From Gnetum montanum (taxonomy: Eukaryota > Streptophyta > Gnetopsida > Gnetales > Gnetaceae), in assembly GCA_015680685.1 (NCBI GenBank), contig MNCI01014438.1:460941-524940 (forward strand): DNA of 64,000 nucleotides, written 5' to 3'. Below, piece by piece: positions 32,985-44,209 of the stretch. The stretch's first letter is position 1. The number at the start of each line of letters is the position of its first letter. Below the pieces are notes generated by a model. That model ran no database searches, had not been told where the DNA came from, and saw only the letters and a program-made list of their open reading frames with translations. A program made the translations under genes and the position numbers.

Positions 32985-35900
32985 CTCACAAGCTATCCTT
33001 GTTTGCATCGCCTTCATCATTTGTCTCTACCGCATTCACTTGCACATCATCTACTCCCATATTGTCCCTGCCAACTTCTCATCCCTTCCCTCCATGGGCC
33101 TCACATCCTCGTTAAGAGCCTGCATCTCGAAGGATAAAGTAGTTAGTAGGGGCAACAGATGCGATAAATGATAGCTGTAGCAGAGCATCAAAGTAACTAA
33201 CCTGAGCGGAGGCTGTGTCCGTCACAAGAGGTATCTAGTCTAGAATAAGCCTGAGATGACGTTCAATCTCCTCCATCAAGATATTCACCCAAGATGTGTT
33301 GTTAGGTTCAGCGTTCGTAGCGGTAAATTTCTCCTTTTCCAAAACTGTCCATCTTAGAGGTCCCAGGCAAAGGGAGGTGGTAGCAGTCTCCCCTATAGGA
33401 AGGGTCACCCAAAAATTTGGGGACTCTATGACCTACACCTGCTCTTTAAACTTGGCATAAGCCTCAGAAACATCGATGGCCTTCACAAACGCCTCGTACG
33501 AGAATGCCTCCATAGCAGCGTCTCTATATAGCCTTCGATGGGTTTTGTTTTCTTGCTTGTATGTATACTTATGGTCCCTTTGGGCCTTCCCACATTCGAA
33601 GATCTTGGTGTTGATGTCTTTCATATCTTGGCACTTCTAGGCCAGCAAATTCATCTACATCTGCTGTTCAACTATTTCGCGGGTGGATTCTACATTCTGA
33701 CGAACGATGGTCCAAAATCTGGTGTGATCGACCATAGCTCTTTGTGACCCCATGGGGTCAGGACTATGGTAATTGAGGAAATAGATCCTCGACTTGAGGT
33801 ACTCCACCTCGACAACTAGTTTCATCTCTCTTTGCTTGCTCGTATGAGCCCGTTTCCATAATTCCTTGTTGGTACGTGTACATTCCCATAAGGAGCACGT
33901 TGAATGCAAAACACATTTGTAAGCCTCCTCAAATATGCGATGAGGCACTTCAGTCATGTTAGGTGAAAGTGTAGACACTGTGCCAATTTCCATAGGTCTA
34001 GCCAACTCCCATTTGAGTCAAGAGGCTATAGAAAATATAACAACCATGTCAACATAACATAAATCAATACGTTTAGAGTTGTAGTGTAGCAGCATAGGGG
34101 CTATTAACACTCCTACCCTTCCACACGAGGATCCACCTATTGAAGGTGTTTGATCATGTCATCAAAAAGCCCCTAGGAAAACATAAACTTGTCAGGAATC
34201 TTAGCTCATGACTCCATCTGGAGCAGATAAGGTCCTGGTACATCAGTGGTAGCACTTGTCGCATAATTAAGCATGGCAGCAGCAACCTTAATTAAGCATA
34301 ACAGCAACAGCCAAAGTGAACTACAGTAGGGTACATCCAAAACCTAATCTCACCAATATTCAGGTATTGTCTCACATCATGCTAGTCCAACACAATCGTG
34401 GTAGGTTCTGTAGAAGGCCCAGCCAGGTCCATAAGAACTCCTACTTCGAGTGTTGGTTCTTTCTCCTTCAGGAGGGCAGTGTCTTCCTTATTTTGGGAAG
34501 ACACCTCTTCACCAGTAGGAAGAGGCTCCCTAATGACAAGAGCCCCTACCCCGGAGATAGGAGCCCCAGTATCCCTAACTGGGGCCCTCTCTTTTAAAAT
34601 CGGGCCCCCCATGTCTCTATTTGTCACCCTCGATCTGAGGACTGACACTTCCTCATCACCTTCTTCTTCTACTGTTCACAATGGGTATACACACAATAAA
34701 TCGAAGTTGATTAACTCAATACTGATACCATGCCACAAAGCACCACTTAGCTAAGCATGAAATAGTTAGCATTCTAAAAACTCACCAATAGGGGGTTGTG
34801 TTCTCTGCAACTTGAACTGTAGTCATCGCTCCTCTTCACAAGGGCTTTCCCTAGCAGGGGGAGATCTCTTTCTCCACAACTATGTAGGAATGGCCTCAAC
34901 CATAAGATGATACCCTGAGTCGTGTTGCCAATTATGGTATGGGGGTCTCTGCTACGCTATCCTGGCCACAAGCGCTACGAACCATCAGACCTTTAGTCGT
35001 TATGGAAAATGAATCCCTGACCACTTCCAGAGGAGCCTAGGATTGCATGGTCTGAAAGATCTGTCGAATCCATGGCTTGGGGGATCTATTCACGATCTAG
35101 CTCAGACTAGACCCCATCCTCCTGGACCACCAGGAACTCCACAAAGCACTTTAGACAACCAATGTAGAAGGCTTAGTGCATGTTAGAACGGGACTCCGTT
35201 TGCTCACGGAGCTCCAAAATCTCGCTCTGCAAGCCATTACATAGGAATTCAGCCCAGTTATAATGGGCCCCTTCCTCCATAACTTCTCGGATGACCTAAG
35301 CCTGCCCAAGCCCTAAGACTTTTCCTTGGGTAAGCAATTGAGGGAATGCACGAGCACGAAAGACTGGGTATATTCCCATGGTAGGACCATCCTTAAGTTT
35401 CTCCATAGGGAACCCTTTCCACTCCTTGGTGAGCCTCAACCACTCCTCAATATGCTGCTTATGGAGGATCAACTCCTACTTACCCTTTGACATCACATCG
35501 GTGCCGTCATTAGGAACGTCGAACAAATCTGCGAATAGCTCGTCATTGATGTCAATGACCACCCACACACCCCACACATATGTGCGAAAGCGACTTGCCT
35601 ACCTAGAAAAGGAGTTGACCAGGGAAAGCATTTCGGTAGCAAGAATTCCCAGATTCGGTGCCATAAACAAGTCCATAAGCCCAGCCATTCAAATTCTTCT
35701 AAGCAAGGGGCCTGGAGCCCCTCGTTCCAACCAGCTCTGGCTTGCTGATACCTCATCCTATTTGAAGTAGATGTTTCCCCTTTGCCCTTTGGCGGTCACC
35801 ACTGTCACTTCATGGGGCTTCTTTGCTCCTGAAGCAATGATCACAAAACACTAAAAAAAAATTAAAAAAAATGACACCCGCTTGTTAATCCACCAGGCCT

Positions 35901-37329
35901 ATACGGTGAGGGGAATAGTGGGAGTTCAGCTGCTAATACTACTTTGAGCATAACTTGCTTAAAAGGTTCCCTCTACTCCTTGTCCAGCTAGCCTTTCATC
36001 TTGAAATTAGTGTAGAAAGATCCAAGTGTGCATAAGAGGGGATGGTACCCTTCCCCACAAAGAGCAATCACACCCACTCGCAAGCTCTTGGCAGAGGCAA
36101 ATTCCTATAGGGCTAGTTGAGCCACGGCCAATTCATCAGGTTGATCATGAACCCCGTCATCATTAAGATGGAACCTAATGACAAGTGCATGTCATCAACC
36201 CTTCGCCAAGCATAGCCAATGTCACACAATAAAATAGAGATGTAAAACTCACCCACCAACACAATAAACGGTCCCCTGTGGGTTAAGAAAATATATCACC
36301 ATGTGGCGTGCGAGGTACAACGTGTTGAAAGGATGATAGCACTAGTATTCTGGCATGTCCCAAATCTAGGACAAGCACCTCAACCCTATGGAGTGTGGAG
36401 AAGACCCTCCTCCTAGCCTGCCTAAAGTCGCGTCATCGAAAAGATATCTCAGAACACCCCAATTTGCCCTTGGTAGCAAGGCCTCTATCACGCTGGACGC
36501 CTGCGCCTCATCCGAAGAGTACCAAACCATGAGACTAAATCAGCTAAAGAGGAATTGTAGGAAGTCTCATGCCTCATATTTAAACCAAACCATTTGACCT
36601 TCCAAACATATCGAAGGAGGGAGAACGTTGTCCATAGGCCCACCTATATGACATAAGACTCCTTCTAGATCCAAAATGACCAATCTAGACCTTGGCCCTA
36701 CCCTACATAACAGAAACAACAGACAGTGACATCAAACATAAACATAATACATGTGCAATGTAGTAGTGCTTAGCCGACCATAAGTGAAGCATAGCATGAT
36801 TCCTATTCATCATAACACAAAAAAGATGCAGAAGCCTAGCATAGCAAGAACATGCAAGTAACTTGGCATAGCCGTAAGATAACTAATAGCAGACCGAAAT
36901 AGAACATGCACCTATGTCATACGTAACTAAACCCCCTCCCGAAGGTTTCATAGTCCAATAGCTTAAAGGGCCTTGGCCCCGTAGCTATGGGAATAGTCGC
37001 GGTATTAATGGCCCTGTGCATCACCACAATGAGACCCTTGCATAATAGAGATGATCGAAAGAAAGCAAGACCATGACAACACCAAAGCCAAAAAGACACA
37101 GCCACAAAAAATACCAATAGTAAAACAAATAAGACATAAAAATAGGGTGGAAGAGGGTAGAAGGTGAAAATAGAAAGGAATAGAAGAGACATATAAAACA
37201 AACAACGTATAAAACAAACTATGGCAATGATATGTGCTCCAGTGCCGAGATGCTCGCCCGTGACCCACGTCTCAAAGCCTTCTGCATCTCCCCGACTTTT
37301 GTGAGCACCAACTGAGTCTTGGGAGCCAT
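32985..37329 (-). pseudogene. antisense gene of E6 (FCP1/HAD-like, multi-exon)
   Basis: Exon 1 is 37329-37220 (110 nt; MAPKTQLVLTKVGEMQKAL). A second coding block (about 36690-36250) reads LVILDLEGVLCHIGGPMDN, DFLQFLF, FSLMVWYSSDEAQASSVIEA, then NTLYLARHMVIYFLNPQGTV. This resembles FCP1/NIF-type HAD phosphatases: the LDLxGxL Asp motif, the VWSS motif and the NTLLLDDSP...NP region. Later blocks (to about 34800) match the E5 middle domain. Then come an acidic segment, the domain HRIFEEAYKCVLHSTCSLWE with TRTNKELWKRAHTSKQREMK (about 34005-33655) and a last acidic exon stopping at 32985-32987. Several C-to-T stops are present. Product role unknown; the phosphatase similarity is by eye. Confidence 0.65.
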
Positions 37330-38109
37330 AGTCCTACTAACAAATTTACAATCTTCATAGAAATTTGCCTCGATATGGATTCACAGAGTGATTCCATGCT
37401 CCAAAATTGCCGAAGTGCTCTGATAAGGATTATTCCCTTCTAAGGCAAAAATAGCAAAATTACCAGGATTCGATCCATATTTATGGTAGTAAGAGCAAAA
37501 TGGAGAAACTTATTTTCTCTCTCTCTGATTAAGGCAAGGGGGCGATCGATGGTGTAGCATGGTCGCCATGACATCATGACACTATTGGCATTTAAACATC
37601 TACACACTCCAAGTCAGTTACTTGCCTACTCGAAAGTAAAAATGATATGATAATATTTCAACTAATAATGGCCGTAGTCTACAATGATGTTAAATGAAGT
37701 AATTATGCTTCTTGCATCAGTAATCACCTAGCATACCTTGACATAAGGATAGCATAGTCCTTAACAGTTTTGCGCCTTCATGCTTGCATTAACTGCCTGG
37801 TATGTCTCATGCTCGTAACGCTATCTCTTTTATCATTATTTAGCGCACCAAAACTTTGCATGTCACAATACAATAATCCAAAATGACATTTAAACTAGTG
37901 ATTCAGCATCCATATACAACTTCACAATTGACATCAACAATGACTGTTTCTTCAACCATCCTAGATCCCTATGCTTAGGTGGTACGCCACGACCCTAAGC
38001 AAGAGAACCTCCAATCTTTACATCGCCTTATTTAGCAAGTTGAATCTCGATGTTGCTTTGTGGATATACGTTTTGCACAATATCTGGTGACCCTTACCTA
38101 GGCTCTCAT
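37330..38109. other. upstream region of the E6 antisense gene
   Basis: On the minus strand, CATAAATA at about 37478-37485 lies about 150 bases before the antisense ATG (37329), as the TATA box does in E5. No plus-strand gene. One repeat word (CCAAAATGACATTTAAACTAG) occurs near 37880-37900. Confidence 0.4.
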
Positions 38110-38122
38110 CTTGTGATTGCAG

Positions 38123-39300
38123 GTTAGGCAAGAAATGGAAACCCACCATGCCCTGTCCATGCCTCTAATATTGATAGGACCACAAGGCAAGCTCGCAAGA
38201 CAATTAAACCCTGATGCGATCAACTGGGAGTCGATTGTGATTAATACTATAGCAACCTTAGAAGCACCCCTAGATTCAAATAAGCACCTAGTCCATGTCC
38301 TAGATTTGGAGGTCGGAGATGTAACCAAGGATCCACTCGTTGAGATACCCGTAACTTCTACAAAAGGGAGGTAAAGACATTAAGACTCAGCTCTTTACTG
38401 GACACGCAAATACATGAGGGCATAGTTAAAACCTTGCAAGAACATGTTGACGTCTTTGCATGGTCATATGAAGATATGCCAGGTTTAGATCCACGGTTGA
38501 TTTAGCATAATATCATCCTAGACCTCCACGTGAAGGCAATCAAACAAAAGGTGCGCAAAATGAAGCCAAAAATTGTGCTAGCCATGAAGGACGAGGTCAT
38601 TAAGTTATACAGAGCAGGTTTCATCCGTGCAGTCAACTATTCAGAGTGGGTGTCCAACATCATTATCGTTTCGAAGAAAATAGGAGGGATACAAATGTGT
38701 ATAGATTTATGAGATTTAAACAAGGCAATGATCAATGATAACTTTCCACTACCGAACATCAATCAACTCATCGACACCATGGCTGGGCATGCTTTGCTAT
38801 CCTTCATGGATGATTTCTCCCGATATAACCAAATCCACATCAACCCGAAACACCAGCTATCAACCACCTTCATGACTCCATGGGGGACCTTCTACTATAC
38901 CATGATGCCCTTCAAGCTCAAGAATGCAGGGGTAACATACCAGCGAGCCATGACATACATTTTTAGTAACCACATCCTAGAAATGTTAAATGATTACGTA
39001 GATGATATGGCGGTTAAGTCCAAAGAGGCTTCCCATCACCCACGTGACCTAGAGTTAGTCCTCAAGTGCTGTCAAAGGCACAATTTTTGTCTCAATCCTA
39101 ATAAATGCGTCTTTGGAGTAAAGATCGAGAGCATGTTAGGGTTTGTAGTATCGGAGGCTGGAATACAGGTGGACCTAGACAAAGTCAAAGCTATCGTCAA
39201 CATAGTACCCCCTACAAACCTAAAAGAGTTATGCTACCTACAAGGTAGAATGCAATTCATTCAAAGGTTCATAGCAAGACTAATCGATAAGTTACACCCC
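38123..39300 (+). pseudogene. pol: E6 pol: reverse transcriptase
   Basis: Starts at the putative acceptor: VRQEMETHHALSMPLILIG, DLEVGDVTKDPLVEIPVTS, then the FAWSYEDMPGLDP block and the RT core: AVNYSEWVSNIIIVSKK, IQMCIDL, DNFPLPNINQLIDTMAGHAL, TPWGTFYYTMMPFKLKNAGV and the catalytic YVDD at about 38997-39008. A frameshift lies near 38370. TAG at about 38503 (LI*HNII, from CAG) and TGA at about 38710 (DL*DLNKA, from an Arg codon) show C-to-T decay. Confidence 0.88.
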
Positions 39301-40430
39301 ATGCAACATCTTATGAAAAAAGGGGTTGACTTCAAGTGGACAGTCCAATGTCAACAAGCCTTCAACAACCTGAGGAAGGAACTCTCCCACCTACCAACAG
39401 TGTACCCACGGTAGAGGGACAAGCCTTTCTTCATATACCTCGCCACCTCCGACGCATCCATAGCAGCACTACTATGTCAGAAGCGGGACGATGGCTTTGA
39501 GATACTAGTGTATTACCTGAGCCATGCATTAATATCATATGAGAAAAAATACAACGAGGTGGAAAGGAATTGCCTAGCCTTAGTGTTCGCGCTAAAAAGG
39601 TGGTGGCACTACCTATTCCGTAGCACAACCAACATCATTTTCAAAAGAAATGTACTCTGGGCTATCACCAGAAACCTATACGAAGATAGCAAGATAGCTT
39701 GATGGAAGGCCATAACTATAGAATTTAATCTACGCTATGTGAGCCAATCATTGACAAGAGGCCAAGCCATAGCAACCCAACTCAAGGCCTCGCCAGTCGA
39801 CGACCAAGCGGTCATCGACCCCGAGTTCCCAGACGAATACTTAAGCGATGTTGCCATCATCCCACCACATTTTGAGGCAACCTTACACTTTGATGATGCC
39901 TCAACCACACAAGGAGGTAGCACCGCTGCTATAATCACATTCCTCTTTGGGAAAATGTACCCATTCGCTTATCGTTTCGCATTCCCATGCACTGACAGCG
40001 TGATGGAATATGAGGGGCTACTCAGAGGCCTCCTAACTTCTTGTGCACTGCATGTACAACACCTGGCCATCCGGGGAGATTCACAACTAGTTGTGAATTA
40101 AGTCACCAAAGTTTACGCCTGCAAGGCTATGCATTTGCAACCCTACTATGACCTAGCAAAGGTCTTATTGAAACAATTCGCAACCACTGATGTGCAACAC
40201 ATGCCACGTAGTGAGAATAGCATAGTAGATGCCTTAGCTACCCTTGCGTTAAACATCCCATCACAATCCTTGGTGAACCTGCCCACTTCGATCATAGAAT
40301 GCATAGAACCTATCACTCGAATAGAACACGTGGTTTCTATCGATGCTGCGAACACCCCGGAATGGTACAATAACATTAAAGTATATTTACAACATGGAAA
40401 ACTCCCAGGTGGATTGACATCGGCCTAGAG
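39301..40430 (+). pseudogene. pol: E6 pol: two RNase H domains
   Basis: Gypsy RNase H (FFIYLATSDASIAALLCQKR, YYLSHALISYEKKYNEVERN, LALVFALKRWWHYLF) followed by the archaeal-type RNase H (LHFDDASTTQGGSTAAIITF, DSVMEYEGLLRGLL, LAIRGDSQLVVN, HMPRSENSIVDALATLAL). In the second domain the family FDGAST reads FDDAST. Stops at about 39413 (TAG), 39701 (TGA) and 40099 (TAA) each sit where other copies have a Gln or Arg codon. Confidence 0.85.
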
Positions 40431-41603
40431 AGATGCAATCCGCAAACATGCCTGGCAATACATGCTCATAGGAAGTGATGCCCTATGCCAATGGTCCTAG
40501 AATGGGATATTGTTGGTGTGCGTGGGTGGTGAGTAGGCATAGAAGGTAGTTAATCAGGTTCATGAAGGGCTGTGCGGTGGGCACATTGCACCTAGGGCTA
40601 TGGCGGTAAAGATCAGACGCCTAGGGTATTATTGGCCTTACATGGAGCATGATTGCTTGTCTAAAGTTAAGACATGTGACACATGTTAGAGATATGCAAA
40701 TCTTATACACATAGTGCCTACATACCTACACCCTACACAAATTACGTGGCCTTTCCAATGATGGGGACTAGACCTCATAGGATCCATCAAACCTAAATCT
40801 TTCATGGGGCATAGCTTCGTTATCACCACCACAAATTATTTTACTAAATGGGTGGAAGCTATTCCTCTGAGGGAAACAACATCCCAGCAAATCTGCCACT
40901 TCATCCTCGATAACATCATGACTAGGTTTGGGCTTCCAATGACCATTGTGACCGAAAATGGACCATAGTTCAGCAGTAAGGAAACCTAGGCCTTCTACAG
41001 AACCTGGGCATTAAATAATCATTTTCTTCTTCCTACTACCTGCAAGCGAATGAACATGATGAGGCTACAAATAAGTCCATCATCAACTTACTGAAGCGGA
41101 TGCTTAGCAACAGCAAGAGGCAATGGCACGAGCAAATACTCTATGTCCTCTGGGCCTATCGAACAACTTGTAGAACCACGACAAGTAAGACCCCTTACAG
41201 TCTCATTTACGGATCTGAAGTTGTGTTGCCTCTTGAGTTACAGGTACCCTCACTTTGGATGATCCTATCCAATGTCATGAGCAAAGCCAAGAACAATGAA
41301 TCGCAAGCCATCAACCTCGACTTAGTGGAGGAGGAACACGTGCAGACACTAAGACAGATCGAGCGCTATCAAGATAGAAAATGGCAAAAGCACTGTGCAG
41401 ACTAGCATCAACAACTAGTACAGAAGGGAGATCTCATCCTTAAAGCCATCTGTGAGCACGTGAGCAAATTCTCAGCCAACTAGGAAGGGCCTTACATGGT
41501 CGCTAAAGCCTTAGTGAATGGAGCTTTCAAACTGGTAGACATAGATGGCAATGAATTTTCCAACTTGGTGAAGCACATGTACCTCAAGCCATATTATGTC
41601 TAG
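40431..41603 (+). pseudogene. pol: E6 pol: integrase
   Basis: The zinc-binding region is complete apart from one stop (VHEGLCGGHIAPRAMAVKI, VKTCDTC). In the core, the first Asp is present (GLDLIGS); the second is changed to Glu and followed by a stop (TENGP*F near 40950-40970, from TDNGPQF); the third, the Glu of DEATNK, is kept. A frameshift lies near 41000. The C-terminal domain (QKGDLILKAICEHVSKFSAN, LVNGAFKLVDIDGNEF) ends with PYYV and TAG at 41601-41603. Inactive. Confidence 0.85.
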
Positions 41604-41639
41604 AGTGCAATGGAAGCACACTCCACTGTCCACAATGAT

Positions 41640-41875
41640 GATAAAATAGCAGCACTAAACAGCATCTGCCACGATGGTAAACTAACAACAATAGTTTGAC
41701 ACAACGTAAAACTAGCCCTGTTAGTCCACTATGACTATAAATTAGCATCATGTATCCACCATGACGTAAAAATAGCATGTACAGTCTGCTGGGACCTCAA
41801 ACTAGCATAGCGGTATGCCAGGACCCTAAACCAGCACCCGGTCTACCAAAACCTTAAACTGGGTCTGTGTCACAT
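41640..41875 (+). repeat. minisatellite downstream of integrase in E6
   Basis: Eight or so units such as CACGATGGTAAACTAAC, CACAACGTAAAACTAGC and GGGACCTCAAACTAGCA, each led by a GTCTGCT/GTCCAC-like word. Same position and core as in E1 and E5. Confidence 0.7.
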
Positions 41876-42516
41876 CCTCAACAGGCATCATCATCGAATA
41901 TACATGGAACGAAAGGGCATGATACTAGCACATGGGTGGGACATCGCCACCCCAGGATGTAATGCCTGACGCAAGAAAGATGCGGTCCGGGGTGTGCGCG
42001 TCGCCATCTCTAGTGTCATGCTGACCCTCCAAAGATGTCGTACGATATCACACAAGCCCTCCAAACCTATCGTCACTACGGCCCACTATCCTGATGGTAG
42101 ATCCCAGGCCTGTTCTTGCTTCTAAGGTGCTAACAGTATTGTGGCCTAGCCACAATATTGGTGTGCTTCCATTCCCTGTCAAGGTTACAGCTTGTGCAAT
42201 GTTCGGCTATGTGATAGCTGATCCCATAGCTAAACTCAGCGTGCATGTCTTTGGCGGGGATCCTGGTGCATCTGCATCCCCAGTGCCCTGGGGAATAGCT
42301 CCCTCCATGGGCAGCGCTGCCAAGACCGCTGCTGGCCTCCCTGCTTTGGGCATCTCACACCAGTAATGATGCCCAAGGGTAACAACAATGTCAGAAGCCT
42401 ATAAAACATTGTCCTCACAGGAACATCCCCCTATAGTAGCAAAGGCTATAGCGTCGCAAAGTTCTTTGCCAATGTCCATCGAGCTTGTTCTCTAGACGTC
42501 AACAAAGAGGGGCCAA
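41876..42516 (+). other. 3' untranslated region, hairpin and polypurine tract of E6
   Basis: Contains a perfect 9-bp hairpin at 42137-42157 (TATTGTGGC / GCCACAATA, loop CTA) and the polypurine tract CAAAGAGGGGCCAA at 42503-42516, directly before the LTR. A 90-codon frame at 42094-42366 includes VLWPSHNI, also seen in E5; coding status is doubtful. Confidence 0.6.
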
Positions 42517-44209
42517 TGAAACACCCTAAAAGAAAATGTGGGGTCGTCCTGGCTTCACCAAGCCCTTGCAGTCCTACAGAACCACTACAGTCCATCGGGA
42601 AAGAACGTTCTGAGTCCAGGATGGCCAGTTTGGTAAATTTTCTACTTTAGGCATGGGCGAGTTCCATACCAACTCACCTACCTGCCAAAGTAGTCCGAAC
42701 AGCCTGTAGCCTACTCAAAAACAATGTCTAGAATTAGCGACGATAGCCTAGATGCATGGGAGAAGTAGTTCAGCAATTTTGCTAAGTTGCAAAGCCTGCT
42801 ACGCTATGATGTGTAGTGTAGCAAGCCCCAGAAAAAAATGGTGCAGCAAGATGTTATGCTACGCAATGACATATGGCATAGCATAGCAACAACTTCACCT
42901 CCCTCGCCCAATCTCGAACTCTGTAGTGATGTCTCTTTTTACTAGGAAGCGGCAGATCGTGTCTGCTGCTACGCTACGCTGAGCTACATGGCGCAGCAAG
43001 GCGTAGCAATCCTGCAGAAAGGGATGGAAGGCGATTCGGGAGGGAAAATCAGTAAAGTCCTCAAAACTTATGGTAGGATAGATTAGAAATTAGCAAAACT
43101 ATCGTAGTTGCTATGCTACACTACGTAGCGTAGCATCATGTAGCAAGTATGTGATGTACAGTAAGACATGCGGCAAGGTGCTACGCCCTGATAAGCAAGC
43201 CATGTCACAAAACATAGTGTGGCAGGTAGGTGGCCACACGATATCAATGCAGTCCACCTCAATCGAGCCATTGGAACATGCCTCTAGGAGTTTGCGGTGC
43301 AATCATGACATAGTAGGACCATAGTTATTGCTTGCATCGCAATAGTCTGGCAAGCCCAACGGTTACAAATGGCTCAAGTAGCGTCATTGAGAAGACAGAG
43401 GTCTGCAACACATAATATTCAAACGGTCACCTTTGCCTACCTTCCATCCTATAAATAGCCCATCAAATAGCACGCAAAGGATCTGGTGTGCACATAAAAA
43501 AGAAAAAAGGGAAAGAAAAAAAAAAGGGGAGTCTCCTGTACTGAAACAAAACAAAAGAAAAATACCTATGATCTTACATTAAGAAAAAGAAAAGGGGAGG
43601 CTAGTAATCTGTAAAAGGAATCTCTCTCGGCTAGCAAAAAGCCCAGGGTCTCATTCTACCACCTTGGTAGGATCTTGCCCACATTGTATATACGCGAAGT
43701 CTATGCCGAAGTGCACAGTTATTTTCTTTTTTGTTTCTCGGCATGCTTCAGTCACTCTTGGGACTCTCTGCACTCCGTCACATCATGCAACTGACTGTGC
43801 CACTTCCTGACCAAATAGATTTATAACTCTAAAGTGGTACATGTTCCTAATTGTATCTTATATTACTCATTATTTACTATTTGGCTTCCTTTTATTATTT
43901 TCTATTTTGTTTACCTTCAAGCATTGTCTCATATCATTTTCACACTTACATTTATTTATTATTTCACATCGTCATTGCATTTTTAGTCCCTTTATTTTCC
44001 CATTGCAAGCACCACCCCACAACTCATACAGTTTATATTGCAAAAGGCTATATTGACGCCGACGTAAGTCCCTGTCTGATCGACTAGACCATTCAGGGCA
44101 CCCCATGTTGGCATACATCCAGCACTGCCCTCCCATGGGCACGAGGTTGGAACTGTTGTGTCCATCGACCTTGGCGTTATTCCAGCTGTCGATGTTTTTG
44201 GTTGCTACA
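42517..44209 (+). repeat. 3' LTR of E6
   Basis: TGAAACACCCTAAAAG to TTTTGGTTGCTACA, 1693 bases, aligning end to end with 26330-28024. TATA box at 43450-43457. GAAGG follows at once (44210-44214). Confidence 0.92.

Larger units (their letters stand above)
32650..38122 (+). other. putative Ogre-type intron between protease and pol of E6
   Basis: Donor candidate AAG/GTCAGG at 32650, inside the conserved protease tail and at a codon boundary. Acceptor CTTGTGATTGCAG ending at 38122, at the codon boundary where pol sequence begins (GTT AGG CAA GAA ATG). Removal would fuse gag-protease to pol in frame; retention would end translation at TAG 32674. A facultative intron at this location is known for Ogre elements. 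What differs here is that the interval also holds a complete spliced gene on the other strand. Confidence 0.5.
26330..44209 (+). mobile_element. E6: complete Tat-lineage element with antisense gene
   Basis: The only copy with both LTRs (26330-28024 and 42517-44209), flanked by the direct repeat GAAGG at 26325-26329 and 44210-44214. Order: LTR, PBS, repeat leader, gag, protease, putative intron (32650-38122) containing the antisense gene on the minus strand, RT, RNase H, second RNase H, integrase, minisatellite, untranslated region with hairpin, polypurine tract, LTR. A hand comparison of the first 200 or so LTR bases shows about one difference per ten, mostly transitions, so the insertion is not recent. 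All genes carry stops. Confidence 0.93.

Noticed and set aside
34398-34754. 118-codon plus-strand frame in E6
   Set aside because: Shadow of the acidic segment of the antisense gene on the minus strand, which aligns with E5 50672-50977.
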